From NCBI GenBank assembly GCA_963730165.1, contig CAVSQS010000001.1, forward strand, positions 682,001 to 746,000: a stretch of 64,000 nucleotides of DNA, in the 5' to 3' direction. Shown piece after piece: positions 37,769-48,935 of this stretch. The stretch's first letter is position 1, and every line of letters begins with the position of its first letter. The translations under genes were made by a program, and so were the position numbers. The notes beneath the pieces were generated by a model. The model was not told the DNA's origin, made no database searches, and saw only the letters and a program-made list of their open reading frames with translations. Source of the DNA: DASSQJ01 sp963730165. Its GTDB lineage: Bacteria > Actinomycetota > Actinomycetes > Actinomycetales > Dermatophilaceae.

Positions 37769-40700
37769 CAGCGGGCTCCCTCTCGTGCGCCGAGCGCTTC
37801 GACGACTGCATCGACCTCCGGATCGACGACCTGCCAGCCGTCGTCCGCGAGATCCTTCCCGGTTCCTTCGTCGAGATCGAGGACCACGACGACCCGCTCC
37901 GCCGGCCACGCGAAGTCGACGGGGATGCCGTCGGCGACCTCCGCACCGTAGAGCGGAGCACCGACACCCGCCTGTGCGAGCGCAGCAGCGAGCGCGCTTG
38001 CCTCTCCGGGCTCGACCTCCTCCATGAGCGCGGCCCACTCCGGAGAGACCTCCTCGAGAACCGCGCGACGGCGCAGGTCGGCGGAAGCCGGGGAACCGAC
38101 GGCGGTCACGTCGGTCGAGGTGCTCGTGACCAGCGTGACGGGATGGTCGGCGCCGGCGAAGGCATTGCTGAGCTGGAGCCAGCGCCGCCAGGAGGCGGCA
38201 TGGTCGGACGACGCCACCACCGCGTCACGGTCGTCGATGGCGACCACCGACTCGATCGGGAGGCCGTGCTCGAGGTCCACGATCGTGAGCACGCCGGTGT
38301 ATCCCGTCCGCCACCAGAGGCCCTGGGTCGGACCGGCGCCGAAGGACACGTCATCGCCTCGCACCAGGCGTTGTGCCACCGCGCTCGGCGCCACGCCCTC
38401 GACATGCCCGATCTGCACCACGTCGCTCTGGCTCCCGACGCAGCAGCCACACGGCGTCGGACAAGGCCTGGCGGGGCGCGAGGTGAGGCTGTTGGATCCA
38501 CGACACGATGAGGTCCATCGGGCCACCGCGGAGGACGTTCACCGCGTCCTGGTTGAAGCCGCTCCCGGGTGCACCGGCGGGCTGCGCCATAAGGGCGGAC
38601 GTCACCTCGGGCCTCACCCAGCCGTAGTCCGGCGCCTTGGTGCTCCCTGGCGTCAGGTCGGCATCGGTCAGCCCGAGGACGACGAACCCGTGGGTGCGGA
38701 GGGAGTTCCGCTTCGCAGCGTCCTGGCCCACGATGTTGTGCTGAGGCGACGCGTGGTAAGTCCATCCGTCCGTGAAGATCGCCATGGAAGGGATCGTCGG
38801 ATCGGACGAGCGCAGGACGAAGTCGGGCTTCGACCCGTGTGCCATCACCTGGGGGGTCAGGGTCCAGACGCGTGCGTCGTTGGGCAGCGTCACCGTGAGG
38901 ACGTTGCCCGACGGACCGGGCTTCTCCTTCACGGTCGCGTTGATCGCCCCCATCCGCTCGGCGAACACCGCGCGGAAGCGCAGCTCCAGCGGCGACTCCC
39001 CCGAACCGCCGCCGACCGGTCCCTCCATCACGACCCATCCGGCCGCCTCCGGGTCCGCAACGGCGTCCTCCGGCGCGTCGTCCCCGAGGAGGATGGCCCG
39101 GAGGTGCCGCTCGGCGGCGACCCGCGACAGCCGCTCCGCTCCGAGCCCCCGCGAGAAGGGCAGCAGACAGCGGTGGCAGGCGAGCCGGTTCTCCAGCCGA
39201 CACTCGCACGTCGCCACGATCCGGTGCGCGGTGGCCAGGACCTTCCACACCTCCGCCGGGTCGACGAGATCCGTCAGGTACCCCGTACCGCCCGGCACCG
39301 TGTCGTGGAGGAGCAAGGCGTCGCGCACCTCGCCGGGAGCACCGTCGGCGACCGGGGTCGGAACGGTGACGACGGCGATGTGGTCCGGGTTGCCGCCCAT
39401 GCGCTCGCGCAGCCCGAGGAGGAGCGCCGCGGCAAGGCTCGGCACCGCGAAGGTGTCCCCGAGCGTCACCGAGAGCGGGAGGGTGAGGCCGAGCCCCTGG
39501 GTCCTCAGGGACCGAGTCAGGGCCACGGACCGTGTGGTCTCCGTCGCGGACAGCCGGCGAGGGCACCACGGTCGGTGCTCGGAGCGCGCGTTGGCGTTCG
39601 TCTCGCTGTCGGCCTTGCCGCACGAGGCGCACACCCGGAAGAGGGTGTTCGGGATGCCTTCTCCCGCGATGCTCCGCGCGAGCACGGCCCCGGCGCCCAC
39701 GCGGCCGGCGTTGACCCAGCGCATGATCATGCCGTTGTAGTGCGCCACGCCGAACCGACCGCCGGCCGTGGTCCACTGTCGCGTCACCGTCGCGGGGTCG
39801 AGATCCGGGGCCGGGACCACGACGAACTGGGTTCTGCGCCGCTCGTCGCGGGACTCGCCGATCCGGTGCTCGTCGCGGCGCACCTCGCTCATGACCCGGG
39901 TCAGCTCGACGACGTCGAGCCGCTGCCCCGCGTCGGCGATCTGGGCGCTGCCGCACCGCGGACACGTCGAGACGGTGAGCGACTGGCCGTTCTGGTCGAG
40001 GTCCACGCCGTAGCCGCAGCAGTCGCACCATGCCCACCGGCGGATGAGGCTCGCCTGGCTTCCGAGGTCGAGCCCGTCGATGTCCATCTCGAGGCCTCGC
40101 GCGTAGAACGTCGCCCCGGGGGCGAACTCGCGCAGGGCGTTCGCGGAGGCCCTCTGGAAGGAGCGCGGCTCCGAGACGAAGGCGTCGGTGTCGGGGTCGC
40201 GCCAGGTGACCGACACGTCGAGCGTCACGGAGTCGTCGAGCAGGGTGTAGTTGGGCAGGAGCCCGTACTCCTCGAGAGCCGCGATCCACGGCTTGGTGCG
40301 GTGGTCGTCATGGTGCCGCTCGACGAGGATCAGTGCCGATCGTGCGGAACGGAAGTCCCGCCTGTCGTCGTCGGTCGCGGCGGGGCTCTCCGCGGCCGCC
40401 TTGAGGGCCGGCAAGGTCTCGAGGATCTCCTTGCGTCGGAATGCGAGCTCCGAGTTCGCCGTCCCCCAACGCTGCGCAGCGTCGTACACCGCTGCGGCCA
40501 GGCCGCTGGTGCCGGGGTCGACGGTCCCGCTGTCGGTCGTGGACGGGGTCGCCCACCGGACGAGGGAGTCGCGTGCAGCGTCGCTGAGCGTGCCGAGGGA
40601 CGCGAGGAAGGTCGTCAGCCGGTCCTCGGCGTGCGTCTCGGCATCCGTGACCAGCGCGTGCAGGAACGAGTCCTCCCCTGCCGACTCCAAGGCACCGACC

Positions 40701-43700
40701 GCCTTGCGGGGAAGTCGCTGCGACGGGTCGCGGGCGAGGCCGTCGACGATCGAGGCGATGTACTGCCGACGCAGGATCTCCTCGGCATCGAGGTAGGTCG
40801 CGGGCGGGCGCACCTCGCCGTTGATGACGGAGAGGGGGTCGCCGAGGCGGGGCAGGTACTCCCCCCGACCGGTCACGAACGCGAGGTCGAGGGCGTTGCC
40901 CGTGCGGCGTCCGGCGCGACCGACACGCTGGAGGTACGAGGCGACCGTGTTCGGGAGGGAGGCGAGCACCACGGACGACAGGTCACCGATGTCGATGCCC
41001 ATCTCGAGGGTGGGTGTCGCGACGAGGACGTTGGGGGCCCCTGGGTCGTCGCTGCCGGCCTTGAAGTCGCGCTCGTACTCGAGCCGGAGCTCGTCGTCGA
41101 GCAGGCTGGAGTGTTCGCGCGAGACGATGCGGCGCATGTCGCTCGAGGCGTAGAGGCGACGGTAGAAGTTGTCCTCACGGACCGTGGGGCGGACGGTGCC
41201 GACGCACCGGACGCCGGTGCAGCGGCTCCCATCGAGCTGGGCGACGACCTCGGGCGTCCCGCTCGTCTGGGTGCGGCAGACGTCGCAGACGAGGAGGGTG
41301 GGCGGGCCGGCCAGGTCATCGTCACGGATCGGGACCACCGAGATCGCCGTCGCGGGGATGGCGTAGACCGTGCCCCCCGACTCGGTCGCCGACGAGGTCA
41401 GGATCTCGGCCTTGACGAGCTGGTCGAAGAGCGATCGGGCGAGCTTGGCGCCGTGCTGGGCGCTGACGCCGATGGTCCGGGAGGTCCAGACCGCGTACCA
41501 GCTCTGCGGCGACGTGACAGGGACGAGCAGCGCTTCCGGCCCTCCCCCGGATCCGCCGACCTTCGGGAAGGCGGGTGCGGACCGTCCCTTCGGGAACGCC
41601 GGCATCCCCTGGGTGCGAGGTCGACCGCCCCAGATGAAATGCCGGCGCCCGTCCGTCGCGAGGTAGCGGGCCAGCCACTCGTGCTGAACGCCACCCTGGC
41701 GTCGCATGTGCTCGAGCACACCGCGCACCCACGCCACGACCCGGTCGTCCGGGGTCGCGGACAGCGGGTCGTCCAGTCGGTCGTCGTCCGACGCGTCGAG
41801 CACCTTGCGGCCGACACCGGCGAGCTTGGCTGCGCTGCCCGCATCCACCTCGACGGCGACGGCGCCGGTGCGCTCGAGAGTCCGACCGACGCCGGACTGG
41901 AGCCCGAACTCCAGGGTGGCGTCGAAGAGGAGGCGGCGCTTGACCCGTGCCCTGGCCTTGCCGCGTTCGCCGGCCGGCATGCGCGCATCCCACCAGGCGT
42001 CGAACTCCTCTCGCCCGATGCAGTCGGGCGGCACCATCCGGTACCGACGGAACATGTCGTCGCCCGCCCGCTGGAAGACCCGCTCGGCAAGCTCGTCGAG
42101 GTTGCATCGTTCGTCACCGAGGGCGTCGCGCAGCATGGCGCGAAAGGTGAGCGTGGCGGAGCGCGCCTCGATGAACCCGGCCCGGTGTGCGGCGTCCTGC
42201 ACGCTGTCGGTGAAGACGAGTGACTTCTTCTCCGCCGAGTCGAGCGTCTCGGTGCCGAACATGCCGGAGAGCGCCACCGACAGCAGGGTCGCGATGGCGG
42301 AGCCGAGGAACCGGATGCCGTCCCGCTGCAGGCAGGAGGGGCAGGTGTCGTTGTTCGAGAGCTCGTCGGCGTCGCCGCCTCGGTGCGTGAGGACGGGCAG
42401 GACGCGGCCCTCGAGCACGTCGGGCGCCTCGGGGTCGTCGAGGGCGGCACGGAGCGACCGGTCGGCCACCGAGAACCAGGCGAGGCCGGGGATCTGCTCG
42501 GGCTCCTTCGTCGGTCCGTGTCCCAGGCTGCGGTCGGCCTCGGCCAGGGCGGTGAGCAACGGCCGGAACCGTCCCTCCCGGCGGGCGTGTCGGCGGCGGA
42601 TGTTGGTGTCGTCCGTGTGGAGGTCGTCGCCGGTGGCGGCGAGCTCCACTCCCCAGCCGGAGCGCCCGCAGTGTCGGCAGTAGACGGCGGGGAAGGTGGG
42701 CGGGAGCAGCTCGCCGTCGATGGCGCCGACCCGGGGGCCGTCGTCGAACCACCGGAAGGCGGTGGTCATGGACGCGTCCCGGTCGATCCGTGTGAGCTCG
42801 CGGACCCAGAGGTTCAGCTCCACGGTGAGGGCGGCACGGCCGGCCAGGGCCCGGACGTGGCTGAGCACCGCGAACAGCGAGTCGACCACGGATCTGCCGG
42901 TCGGTGGGGTCGCCCTGGGCGTTGGGGAACAGCATCTGCATGACGTCGACAAGGGCGGTGGCGTCGGCGGTCCGACGGGCGAGGTCCTGAACGTCGGGGA
43001 GCGCCTTGACGAGGGCGAGCAGCCGGTCCGGGTCCGAGAGGTCACCGAGGTGGGGAGCGGCGCAGGCCGCGCCGTCGTCCGCGGTTCCGCGTAGGAGCGA
43101 ACTCAGCAGGGCCTCGGTCAGGCGCTCGATGTCGTCCTCGGCCGAGTGACAGGCCGCGGCGAGCGCCTCGAGCTCCGGCGCGAGGAGGCTGCGCAACCGC
43201 ACCGCCGTGAGTCCTTCGGAGCGGATGGCATCGGCTGCGTCCCCGGCCCACTCCTCGAGCGAGAGACGGGACTCGGTGACGACGCCGTCGGGTGGGAAGG
43301 GTTCGCCGAACACGGTCTCGGCGAACCCGCGCATGGTCGAGGGGTCGCCACCGTCGCCCAGGGTGGCCGAGGTGGCGACCGGTGTGAGCCGGCCGAGCGG
43401 GCGGGCCCGGTCCTCGTCCGTGACGGCCGGGTCACCGTCGGCCCAGTGGCTCTTGAGGGCGATGCCGAGACGGCGGAGCAGCATGGCGACGTCGGTGCCC
43501 TGGGCCCCGTCGTAGGTGTGGAACTCGTCGAGCACGAGGTAGGTGAGCGACGTGGCGCTCTTGGCCCAGATCGACTGGTCCTGCTGACGGAGCAGGAGCT
43601 GGTCGAGCATCTTGTAGTTGGTGAGCAGGATGTCGGGCGGGGTGTCGCGCAGCGCGCCGCGGTCGTTGATGAGGCCGAGCCTGCTGACCTTGGTGCGCTG

Positions 43701-44244
43701 GACGCCCTCGCGCTCACCGATGTAGATGCCGGCGGTGACCGACGAGAGCTCGGGACGGGTGGTGAGCAGCTCGGTGAGGCGGCCGGCCTGGTCGGTCGCG
43801 AGGGCGTTCATCGGGTAGAGGATGAGCGCCTTGGTCCCGGTCACGCCCGCACGGTTGGCACGAACGCAGTGGTCGAGGATCGGGTGGAGGAACGCCTCCG
43901 TCTTTCCCGAGCCGGTGCCGGTCGTGACGAGGGTCGGCAACGGTCGGGGCTTCTCCGGCCCGAAGTCGATCGTCGTCAGCCGCTCGTACGCCGCCGCCTG
44001 ATGGCCGTACGGCGTGAGACCGGGGTCCCAGCTCGAGCGAATCCCGCCAGCTGTCGTCCGCCGGTCGGAACGGCAGGCGAAGTCGGACGTACGGACCCTT
44101 GAACATCCCGTCCTGCGGGTCCTCGAGGAACTCGCTCAGCGCCTGGGCCGCCTCCGGGTCCGCGAGGGCGAACGTCGTCGTCAGGTAGTCGACCAGCCCG
44201 CGGCGCAGGTCGCCCGCCATGAGCGTCGGCAGGAGTTCGGTCAT
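37768..44244 (-). CDS. druE: Giant DUF1998 DEAD-type helicase, DruE-like
   Basis: About 2,158 residues. N-terminal MTELLPTLMAGDLRRGLVDY and FKGPYVRLRLPFRPADDSW precede the motor: PTLVTTGTGSGKTEAFLHPI (Walker A), YLVLDEFHTYDGAQGTDVAM (II), VATPTLEMGIDIGDLSSVVL (V) and SYLQRVGRAGRRTGNALDLA (VI). A Cys cluster (CDCCGYGVDLD, CPRCGSAQIAD) and the DUF1998 part (DTVPGGTGYLTDLVDPAEVW, CECRLENRLACHRCLLPFSR) follow. Near residue 1,790, PDFVLRSSDPTIPSMAIFTD and AAKRNSLRTHGFVVLGL look like a restriction-endonuclease-like fold. Size and order match DruE of Druantia. Frame changes near 44,040, 42,900 and 38,445. TGATG overlaps at both ends place it in the DISARM operon. No other Druantia gene is recognised. 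Confidence 0.65.
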
Positions 44245-47200
44245 CAGGCGCCGGTCTTCTCGGCGAGGCGGCGCTCGAACTCGGCGTACGCCGTCCGCAT
44301 GTCGGCCTCCCGGTCCAGCGTCCCGAACGGCAGCTCGTACGTGTACTCGACCCCGCTGCCCGGATGTACCGCCCTCCGCTCCTCCTCGGTGATCGCGTCG
44401 CCCTTCTTCCGCCACACCGTCAGCACCGAGTTCGGCACGAGGCGCCCGTTGGCGTCGTAGGTGTACTCCCAGTGGTCATAGCCGTAGAGCACCGCGAACT
44501 GGGTGCGGTAGATCGTGCACAGGTCGTCGATCGGCACGCCGAGCATGAGTGCGACAAGCGCATCGATCTCGACTGAGCGCATTCCGACGATCGACAGCGC
44601 GTCGCGAACGGTGTCAGTGGCGTCCACTCCGAGCTCGACATCCAAGTCAGCGTGCGGACGCAAGAGCGGACACGTCTCCAACAAAGACCTCGGACCAGCA
44701 CCAACGCCCAGAGATCCGAGTATGCCTCGGTTACGCAATTGAGCCGCAACGCCCTCAGCACAAGCGACATCGCTAGAGGGTGAGCCAGCTCGACCACAGG
44801 AAGTCGGTTCAAGGTAGACCCGTGAATGTCGCCCTTCGGCGCTGAACGGACAGAAAAATCGATCAATAACGAGCTCAAGCAGCCGACTGTTAGGACTCAG
44901 CGATCTCAGGTCGACAGTTGGGTGCGCCAGCTGACAGCACCGCATTCACATGAGCCGCCCCCGGGGGAATATTGCGGGTATCATTGTCCGCTCACCCGTA
45001 TTAGCGGCCATTCGTCGCCAAGCGATGCGGTAATAGTCGCGGGCAGGGCGTGTGACACTCTGGTGGAGCGGATCCCGCCAGCGGGTGTAAGCACTATCGT
45101 ACGCCAGGCGATCACCGCTGGGCTTGTAAGCGGTGACCGGCAAAGCATCGGCAATCAGGGTCTCAAAGTCAGTCGAACGTCCAGTCCTGATTGTGCTTCA
45201 TTGTCGGGTTAACCGCTTTGTACAGAGGGGTGTCTATGTGGAGATGCGGGCCCTGAAGTATCGCGTCTTCCCAGGATGCAAGCCCCCACGACGAGATCGA
45301 ACCGCCCTCTCTCGCGATCCGACTTCTCGTGCCAACCAGAAGAGAACATAAGACCCAGACCGCCGATGCGACGGGCTTCGGCAAGCCTGGCCAGAGTCCT
45401 GCTAGCGGCAGCGTTAACCGTACTCAGACATGCGAGTATGCATGAGGGGCGTTTCGTCATTCTCGAGAACAGACTTCCACAGACCCGAGAACCACGTCGT
45501 CGACCCAAATTAGCCGCGCTCGATGAGGGCGACGGTCCCAGCTTCCGTGCGAGTCCTTGTAACCGGGCTCGACTCCCGGACCCATCATGGTCGAAACAAC
45601 GCTCGACCGTTTCGGGATGGTATATCGCCGACAGCTTGCATGAAAGCCCACGATCCCGGGGGTTGCCGTACGCATGGACTCCGAAGCGTGCACTTGTGGT
45701 GATATCGAAAAGAATCAGTTCATTGATAAATTGCCAGTGCCGACGAAGGCGCCGATAGGTTTCAGCGCGCAGGTGTGCCGGCCCGCTCCTCGGTGAAGTG
45801 GCTCTCGGGATGGATCAGGCCGCCGATGCCCCTCGCGGACACATGACGCCACGCTTGCGACATGAAGCACCGGTAGAGGTCGGGCTGGAGGCCCACGAGC
45901 TGCGGGTAGTTCGGTGGGGTCGCCGACGAACTCTCGGAGTGCCGATGACGTCCACCGTGGCGTCGAGCACGAGATGTTCCCAGCGCCGGCGAGGGCGAGG
46001 GTGCGGTCCCGCATTTCGGCGCGCTTGGCGCTCGGTGGGCTTCAGCGCGAGCTGCCACCATGGATCGCCCTCGGCGAGCAGCGCGTCGACGTCGCGGTCG
46101 GGGCGCACCCACGGCGGGTTCCCGACCTGGAGGTCGAAGCCGCCGTGCGCGAAGACCGTGGCGAAGTCGAGATCCCAGTGGAAGAACCCTTGCCGCTCAG
46201 CGACTCCCGTCGGCGACTCGATCCACGGGTACCTCTCGCGCCGACCGCTCGCGATCGATTGGGCGCCGCTCCAGTTGAGGTCGTCCTGCTCTTCGGCGTT
46301 GAGGCCCTCCCATGAGGACGCGTCCCCGGAGAACGTGTCCATCCACCGGTGCTTCGCCTGCGGCGGGACGCCCAGGATCGCCTCGCAGGCGCCAATCCAT
46401 TCCTCGAGCGTCGGTGGCTGCACCTCCGTCTCGGTCAACGGCCAGAACCACAGGGCGCACCACAGGTCCATGACGAGTCGCAGCGCCGATACGCGCCGTT
46501 CTCGTCGGCCAAGGACTCCTCGATCTGCTCGCGCGACACCGCCGGTGTGTGCTCCGGCGTCTCGCGCCCCCAGAGCTCGATGGTCCGACTGGACTCGGCC
46601 TCGGCGATACGGAGCCGTCGGAGCGAGAACTGCCACAGCTTCTCGACCCGCTCCCCGAGTGCGACCAGCCGTTGGATCTGCTTGGCCGTCGGCTTGGTTC
46701 TTCATCGACCTGCGCCAGGTCTTCAGGGCGGTCACGGCTTCGGGCGCGAGCGCCGCGACGTCCTTCGGGACCTCGGTCGCCGAACCCCAGCCCAGGGCCG
46801 GCAGGAGGAAGTGGTGGATCCGGCTCGACGTCGCGCTGAACGCGATGCCCTTGTCGATGTTCTCGGCGAGCTCCGTCATCGGGACGTCGGTGGGCGTCGC
46901 GGTGAGCCAGGACTTGTCCTTGACCTGGCTCTGCGAGTAGGTCGCCCGGCGCGCGCCGATGAGCGAGTTCCCCCGTCGCAGGCGGAGCCCGAACCAGGGC
47001 GCCGACAGCCCCTTGACCATGGTGTCGAGCCACAGCGAGACCTCGGCGAGTTCCACAGCGGTCGCGTTGAGGTCGACCCCGTGGACCTGGTGCAGGGCGA
47101 TGTGCGCCTTGACCTTCTGCAGCTCGTAGGCGTACTCGTCGGGGTCGATCCGCTCGTCGAGCTCGTCCTGGCGGCGCTTCAGGTACTCGGCCGCGAGCTG

Positions 47201-48934
47201 CCGCACGGCCTCGATGGCGAACGCCCCGGAGCCGAGAGCCGGCTCGCACACCGTGAGGCCGAGGATCTCCTCGGCCGTCGTCCTGTGGCCGTCCTGGTCG
47301 AGCAGCTCCTCGAGGGCCTGCGACACGGTGAAGCGGGTGAGGACCTCAGGGGTGTAGTAGGACGCGGACTGCTGCCGCTCCCGGCCCGCGAGGCGGAACA
47401 CGAAGGTCCCCTCGAGGTGGCGGACCGGTCGCATCTCGCCGGTGATCTCGTCCTCGACCTTGACGAAGTCGTCCGGGTCGAGGTGGTCGGCGCGGGTGGT
47501 GGGCACGACCCAGGAGCCCTTGGACGAGTCCCCTCCCTTGGCGACCTCGAAGAGGTCCTCCTCGGCGAAGAAGCCCGTGTACGACATCAGGCCCTCGTAG
47601 ACCGCGCCGAGCTGGTTGATCCCGAGCTCGACGTAGGAGATGAAGCCGCGGTCCTTGCCCTTGGACTCCTTGCTCAGCAGGAGGTGTCGGAGGACGCGCT
47701 GAAGTGCTTCGTTGCCGAGGCGGACCTCGTCGATGTGGGCGATGGCCTTCGGGAGGAAGAGGTCGGCGCGGAGCGGGTTGAAGACCAGACCTGCCGCCTC
47801 GTCCGTGTCCTGCATCGTGGTCGGCTCGGGCGGCATCCCCGTGTCCGGTGTCGACGAGCTCGAACAGGGTCGCCAACGACTCGTAGAGGTGCGTCCCCGC
47901 CTTGCCCTGCTCGGTGTGCAGGTCGACGAGCGTCAGGTCGCGCAGACGGTCGAGGCTGTACCCCTGGTCGTACTCGGCGGCACCGACGGGCAGCACCTCG
48001 AGCTCCGGGCGACGCCTCGGCGTAGAGGAGGAAGAGGATGCGGTAGAGGTAGCGCAGCGACTGGATGGCGAGCGGCTGCGCCTGCTCCTGCGGAAGAGGC
48101 TCGAGACCCTGCGCCGCACGGCGACGGACCACCTCGTTGGCGATGATCTCGATCGACAGCCGGACGCCGTCGCGCAGGTCCTTGGAGACACCGACGGTGT
48201 GCTTCACCGAGTCGTCGAGGACCTCGGACCACCAGATGTTGCCGTCGGCGTCGGGGCCGAGGGAGTGGGCTTCGAGGCAGGTGAGGGCGCGGTCGATCTC
48301 TCCCCCGCGCTTCGCGTCGTTGCGTTCGGCGACGAGCTGGAGGTTGACCGCGAGGTAGCGGCCCTCGGGCCACCGCTCCTGCTCGGCGACGAGCGCCCAG
48401 GGCCCGGCGAGGACGAGCGCGAAGCGAGGGGCCTCGTCGCGGACGAAGAGGTGCGACAGGAGTCGGCTGACCGAGACGACCTCGGTGTCGTCCTCGGTGA
48501 CGAAGGGCGTGGTCAGCGTTCGGGCGTCCTTGGCGAGCAGGTCGTCGACGGTCTCCGGAGTCGCCGCCGACAGGATGGCCAAGGGGGCCGCGCCCGTGAG
48601 GCCCTGGGTCGAGACCCACGTGAGCGGTCCGTCGTGATCGAGGACGTACTCACCGGTGTGGAAGCCGAGGATCGAGACGAGCTCGTCGTTCACCTTGACG
48701 GTGCCGCTCCGCGGTCGTCCCCTCGTCGCCGTCGGCGGTGAGTCCGACGTAGGCGCGCTCGAGACCACCACGGGCCTCGGTGAACCGGTCGCGGCTGGTC
48801 GTCGACTCCTCGGCATCCCACGCCTTGCGGCGCTCGATCACCCGGGCGTGGAAGGACTGGGAGGTGGCGTCGGTGGTGAAGTAGTGCTCGCTGATCCAGC
48901 TCTCGCCGACGACGAAGGCATCACTGACGGGCAT
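44244..48934 (-). CDS. drmMI: Giant adenine-specific DNA methyltransferase, DISARM class 1
   Basis: About 1,560 residues. N-terminus MPVSDAFVVGESWISEHYFT; methyltransferase motif I TVCEPALGSGAFAIEAVRQL; motif IV LQVGNPPWVRPD (NPPW, N6-adenine type); later PLYKAVNPTMKHNQDWTF, GDIHGSTLNRLPVVELAHPL and the family's C-terminus TQFAVLYGYDHWEYTYDANG followed by EEERRAVHPGSGVEYTYELP. It would protect self DNA in DISARM. Frame changes: near 48,715, 48,010, 47,840, 46,700, 46,480, 46,030-45,950 and several between 45,780 and 44,600. The last third of the gene is in a lower-G+C stretch, described separately. It starts one base after the drmD stop and ends overlapping the next gene. Confidence 0.78.
44560..45760 (-). 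other. Low-G+C segment inside the methyltransferase gene
   Basis: Within the C-terminal third of drmMI, composition falls well below the flanks: for example 45181-45240 has 30 G or C in 60, while the flanking lines are about 70%. Codons ending in A/T and several TTA/AAT/GAT codons appear. The protein homology nevertheless continues through it (PLYKAVNPTMKHNQDWTF, SARDYYRIAW-like text, GDIHGSTLNRLPVVELAHPL). No transposase, inverted repeats or duplicated target site were found, so this is not an insertion. It is best read as an exchanged gene segment covering the likely target-recognition region. Confidence 0.6.
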
Positions 48935-48935
48935 C

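Noticed and set aside
38024..42223. 1399-codon open frame on the plus strand
   Set aside because: Shadow antisense to the DruE-like gene, with the low-complexity His/Arg/Gly/Val composition typical of GC-rich shadows.
44244..44945. Stand-alone gene of 233 residues
   Set aside because: Its sequence is the C-terminus of the giant methyltransferase family; it is the tail of drmMI after frame changes.
44600..45780. Insertion sequence or prophage remnant splitting the methyltransferase
   Set aside because: The methyltransferase family match continues through the segment, and no transposase, terminal repeats or target duplication is visible.
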